DNA of 7,819 nt, from NCBI GenBank assembly GCA_015489295.1, contig WGAB01000225.1, positions 1 through 7,819 on the forward strand, read 5' to 3'. A program made the position numbers and the translations under genes. Shown here one piece after another: positions 5,948-7,819 of this stretch. The stretch is from Caldifarciminota bacterium (GTDB lineage Bacteria > WOR-3 > Hydrothermia > WGAB01). Each line of letters opens with the position of its first letter. Position 1 is the stretch's first letter. The notes under the pieces are model-generated. The model searched no databases, was not told where the DNA came from, and worked only from the letters and a program-made list of their open reading frames with translations.

Positions 5948-7819
5948 ATGCCCCTGCGAGCCATCCGGGTGCACCACGCCTGCTTCGTGTGCGGAGCCGA
6001 CCTGCCGCTGGAACGCTTCATCAGCGGCCTGCCCTGTAAAAAATGCGAGGACAGAGCCCCTCTGGTGCGCCAGGCTTCCCGGCCACCCCGGGTGGTGGAA
6101 CTCCTGGGCCGGGTGTACCAGCGGATCCACCGGGCTCCCCTGCCCCGGGTGTGGATCCCCTGGATCTCGGCGGTGGCGGCCCGCGAATCCCTGCAGATCC
6201 CCTGGTGGGACCCCTACCGGCCGCTGGACCTTTTCCTGCTCCTGGCCGGCACCAGCAAACGGCCTGTGGTGCTCGTCACCCCGGAAACGGAGTTCGCCCG
6301 AATCCATCAGGGCCTGCAGCACCACCGGAAAACCCCGATCACCCAGCGCCTGCCCGGCGAACAGGAGGTCCTGGTGACCACGCCCGACCGCCTTGCCCAG
6401 ATGGCAAACCTTCACCGCTTTTCGGGGTTCCTCCTGTGGCTCCATCCGGAGGCCCGGCCGAAACGGGACCTTTTCCCCTCGGCCACCCTGATGGTGGCCG
6501 AACGCCGGTTCCCCCACGTGCATCCCCACGGCTTCCAGGGCTGGCTCCGCCCCGGTGAGATGCCAGAAACCCCGGAAGCCCGGGTACTGGAGGTGCCTGT
6601 ATTGCGGGGCACGCTATCGGGCATCACCCCGCAGCAACTCCTGGAAATCCTGTTCCTGCTTTTGCCCTATCTCCCGGCAGAGCTCCAGGAGCTGGTGGTA
6701 TCCCTGTATCGATCCGAGGCCCTGGATTCGGCCCGGGCCCAGGTGCTGCGGGAAGCCGTGAATCAGGCCCTGGATCACCACGGACTCCGTTCGATGCTGG
6801 AAAACCTGGGCATGCTCCACCGGCTCCACCTGCAGGTTCCCGATCTCCAGGCCCTGCGAGAACAACTGGAACAGGCCGAGCACCCGGCGCAACGCGGTCC
6901 GATTTATCTCCTGGAACCTCCGTTTGCGCGGGGGCGCTACTGGGTGCATCGGGGGTTCCTGTCCCATCCCCCACCCCTTCGGCAACGCCCTGCCCTGGGG
7001 CCCCTGAAGGACACCGCCACCCTCCTGGTCCTGCTGGGGACCGCGCCAGACCTGCGGGATCTGGGGTTCCGGAATCTCTGGCGCCGCCAGAGCCGGGGAC
7101 TGGAACTGCTGGAAGGCGTGGGCACGCTGGGCCCGGTTACCCTGGTTCATCTGCCCCCGCTGTTTCGGTGGATGGACAAGCACCTATATCCGGATGCGGC
7201 TCTGCTTCAGGCTCTGCGGGGCCTTGCCCGCCGGTACCCGAGGATCACCGTGATGGCCTCCGAACCCCTGAAGCTCCAGGGGATCCTCACCCTCTTTGCC
7301 CTGGGCCACCTGTGGAACCGGCGCCGCCTGGTGCTGTACTCGGACTTCGCCCAGGGCCCGCTGCGCCAGCTGGAGCCCAAGGAGATCCAGGAGGCTTTTC
7401 ACCGCTGGCTCCAGCATCACATCGTGTTTGTGGAGCGACGCCAGCAACTGGCCCGCACAGGCATCACCCCCACGCCTGCCTCCTGGGTGCAGGAGCTGTC
7501 CCTGGACCTGGTCCGGCGCCCCTTAGAGCACCGGGAACCCCGAAAGTTGGCCCTGGTCACCGTTGACGGCTTGACCCTGCAGATCCCTGTGCCCGCCGAC
7601 CTTCCTGAGGACGAGGTGGAAACACGGCTCCGCGAGGAGAGCCGCCTGGAGGTGGAACCCACCGAGGAATCGGTACCCCCTCCGGCGCCGGCGAGCCCGG
7701 GGCTGTTCCTGCGCACCGGGGACGTGGCCGACCTCCAGACCCTGCAGACCCTGCTCCACGAACTCTGGCGGGCGGGCCTCATCAGCCATCCCCACCGGGC
7801 GGTGCCGCTGGTGGCCTAT
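5948..7819 (+). CDS. Putative catalytically dead reverse gyrase-like protein (3' end outside window)
   Basis: The frame is open for 624 codons to the window edge with no stop. ATG immediately follows the previous stop (TAGATG), with AGGAGG five bases upstream. Residues 9-33 form a four-Cys zinc finger (Cys12, 15, 30, 33; HHACFVCG, then ER and GLPCKKC) very like the N-terminal finger of bacterial reverse gyrases. Collinear but worn matches follow. About 105-168 resembles helicase lobe 1 (RPVVLVTPETE, VLVTTPDRL), but Walker A is absent and the acidic DDVD/DEAD box reads LHPE. About 318-338 (IYLLEPPFA) fits the IVESPTKA strand, with Glu323 kept. LGTAPDLRDL (363-372) fits the ATxGHxxDL motif. ITVMASEPLKLQG (433-445) sits where DPDxEGE should be. 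TPASWVQEL (509-517) fits the RVQS region and GLISHPHR (610-617) the GLITYHRT active site, His replacing Tyr. Before the TOPRIM-like start there are about 300 residues instead of about 500. I infer a reverse gyrase descendant without helicase or topoisomerase activity. Alternatives are an unrelated zinc-finger protein or a PriA-like primosome relic. It is the last visible gene of the operon. Confidence 0.55.
   Translation, partial: MPLRAIRVHHACFVCGADLPLERFISGLPCKKCEDRAPLVRQASRPPRVVELLGRVYQRIHRAPLPRVWIPWISAVAARESLQIPWWDPYRPLDLFLLLAGTSKRPVVLVTPETEFARIHQGLQHHRKTPITQRLPGEQEVLVTTPDRLAQMANLHRFSGFLLWLHPEARPKRDLFPSATLMVAERRFPHVHPHGFQGWLRPGEMPETPEARVLEVPVLRGTLSGITPQQLLEILFLLLPYLPAELQELVVSLYRSEALDSARAQVLREAVNQALDHHGLRSMLENLGMLHRLHLQVPDLQALREQLEQAEHPAQRGPIYLLEPPFARGRYWVHRGFLSHPPPLRQRPALGPLKDTATLLVLLGTAPDLRDLGFRNLWRRQSRGLELLEGVGTLGPVTLVHLPPLFRWMDKHLYPDAALLQALRGLARRYPRITVMASEPLKLQGILTLFALGHLWNRRRLVLYSDFAQGPLRQLEPKEIQEAFHRWLQHHIVFVERRQQLARTGITPTPASWVQELSLDLVRRPLEHREPRKLALVTVDGLTLQIPVPADLPEDEVETRLREESRLEVEPTEESVPPPAPASPGLFLRTGDVADLQTLQTLLHELWRAGLISHPHRAVPLVAY

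Noticed and set aside
3380..6529. Open frame of more than 1,000 codons on the minus strand
   Set aside because: It lies opposite four well-supported plus-strand genes. Its composition (Gly, His, Gln, Pro-rich) is typical of antisense frames in GC-rich DNA and no domain is recognisable.
5948..7819. PriA-like primosome helicase relic
   Set aside because: PriA has its zinc-binding cysteines between the helicase lobes, not at the extreme N-terminus, and offers no explanation for the TOPRIM-like and GLI(S/T) segments in the second half. It is kept as a weaker alternative only.
5948..7819. Active reverse gyrase or ordinary topoisomerase I
   Set aside because: Walker A, the DEAD-type box, the TOPRIM aspartates and the catalytic tyrosine are not present at the expected places. 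The visible part is also much too short before the TOPRIM-like region.
1..7819. CRISPR array, tRNA, rRNA, insertion sequence or attachment site
   Set aside because: No regularly spaced direct repeats, no cloverleaf or rRNA-like sequence, and no transposase or integrase gene could be found by reading both strands.

Overview
The window is GC-rich bacterial DNA, almost fully coding, with strong GGAGG-type ribosome binding sites and stop/start overlaps between genes. It holds one gene leftward and a run of five genes rightward from a shared 140-base divergent promoter region. No 16S or other lineage marker is present, so the organism cannot be named. A relative of reverse gyrase, an enzyme known almost only from thermophiles, suggests a thermophile or a descendant of one; that is inference.

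Layout. Bases 1-119 are non-coding and carry a REP-like hairpin and a second hairpin that may end the leftward transcript. Bases 120-1421 (minus) encode a pyrimidine-nucleoside phosphorylase with an intact active site. Bases 1422-1561 hold both divergent promoters: a TTGCCC-17-TATAAT promoter with a ribosome binding site for the phosphorylase, and a TATAAT box for the rightward genes placed so close to the start codon that the mRNA is probably leaderless. Rightward come the catalytic subunit of a two-subunit methylmalonyl-CoA mutase (1562-3157), methylmalonyl-CoA epimerase (3138-3560), an exported N-acetylmuramoyl-L-alanine amidase (3557-4957), a multi-spanning membrane protein of the lysylphosphatidylglycerol synthase/UPF0104 family (4961-5947), and a long frame that runs off the right edge (5948-7819).

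How the genes work together. The mutase and epimerase are consecutive steps between (S)-methylmalonyl-CoA and succinyl-CoA (propionyl-CoA metabolism). The B12-binding small subunit and the MeaB-type chaperone that the mutase normally needs are not here. The amidase and membrane protein belong to the cell envelope. All five rightward genes overlap or lie within 3 bases of each other, so they are probably co-transcribed and translationally coupled although their functions differ.

The most notable item is the last gene. Its first 33 residues carry a four-cysteine zinc finger that closely resembles the N-terminal finger of bacterial reverse gyrase. The rest can be laid out, in order and with plausible spacing, against the helicase-like and topoisomerase IA parts of reverse gyrase. 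Nearly every catalytic motif (Walker A, DEAD-type box, TOPRIM acidic cluster, active-site tyrosine) is missing, yet the frame stays open for 624 codons. I read it as a probable catalytically dead reverse gyrase descendant kept as an intact protein. This rests on matching by eye and needs a profile or structure comparison.
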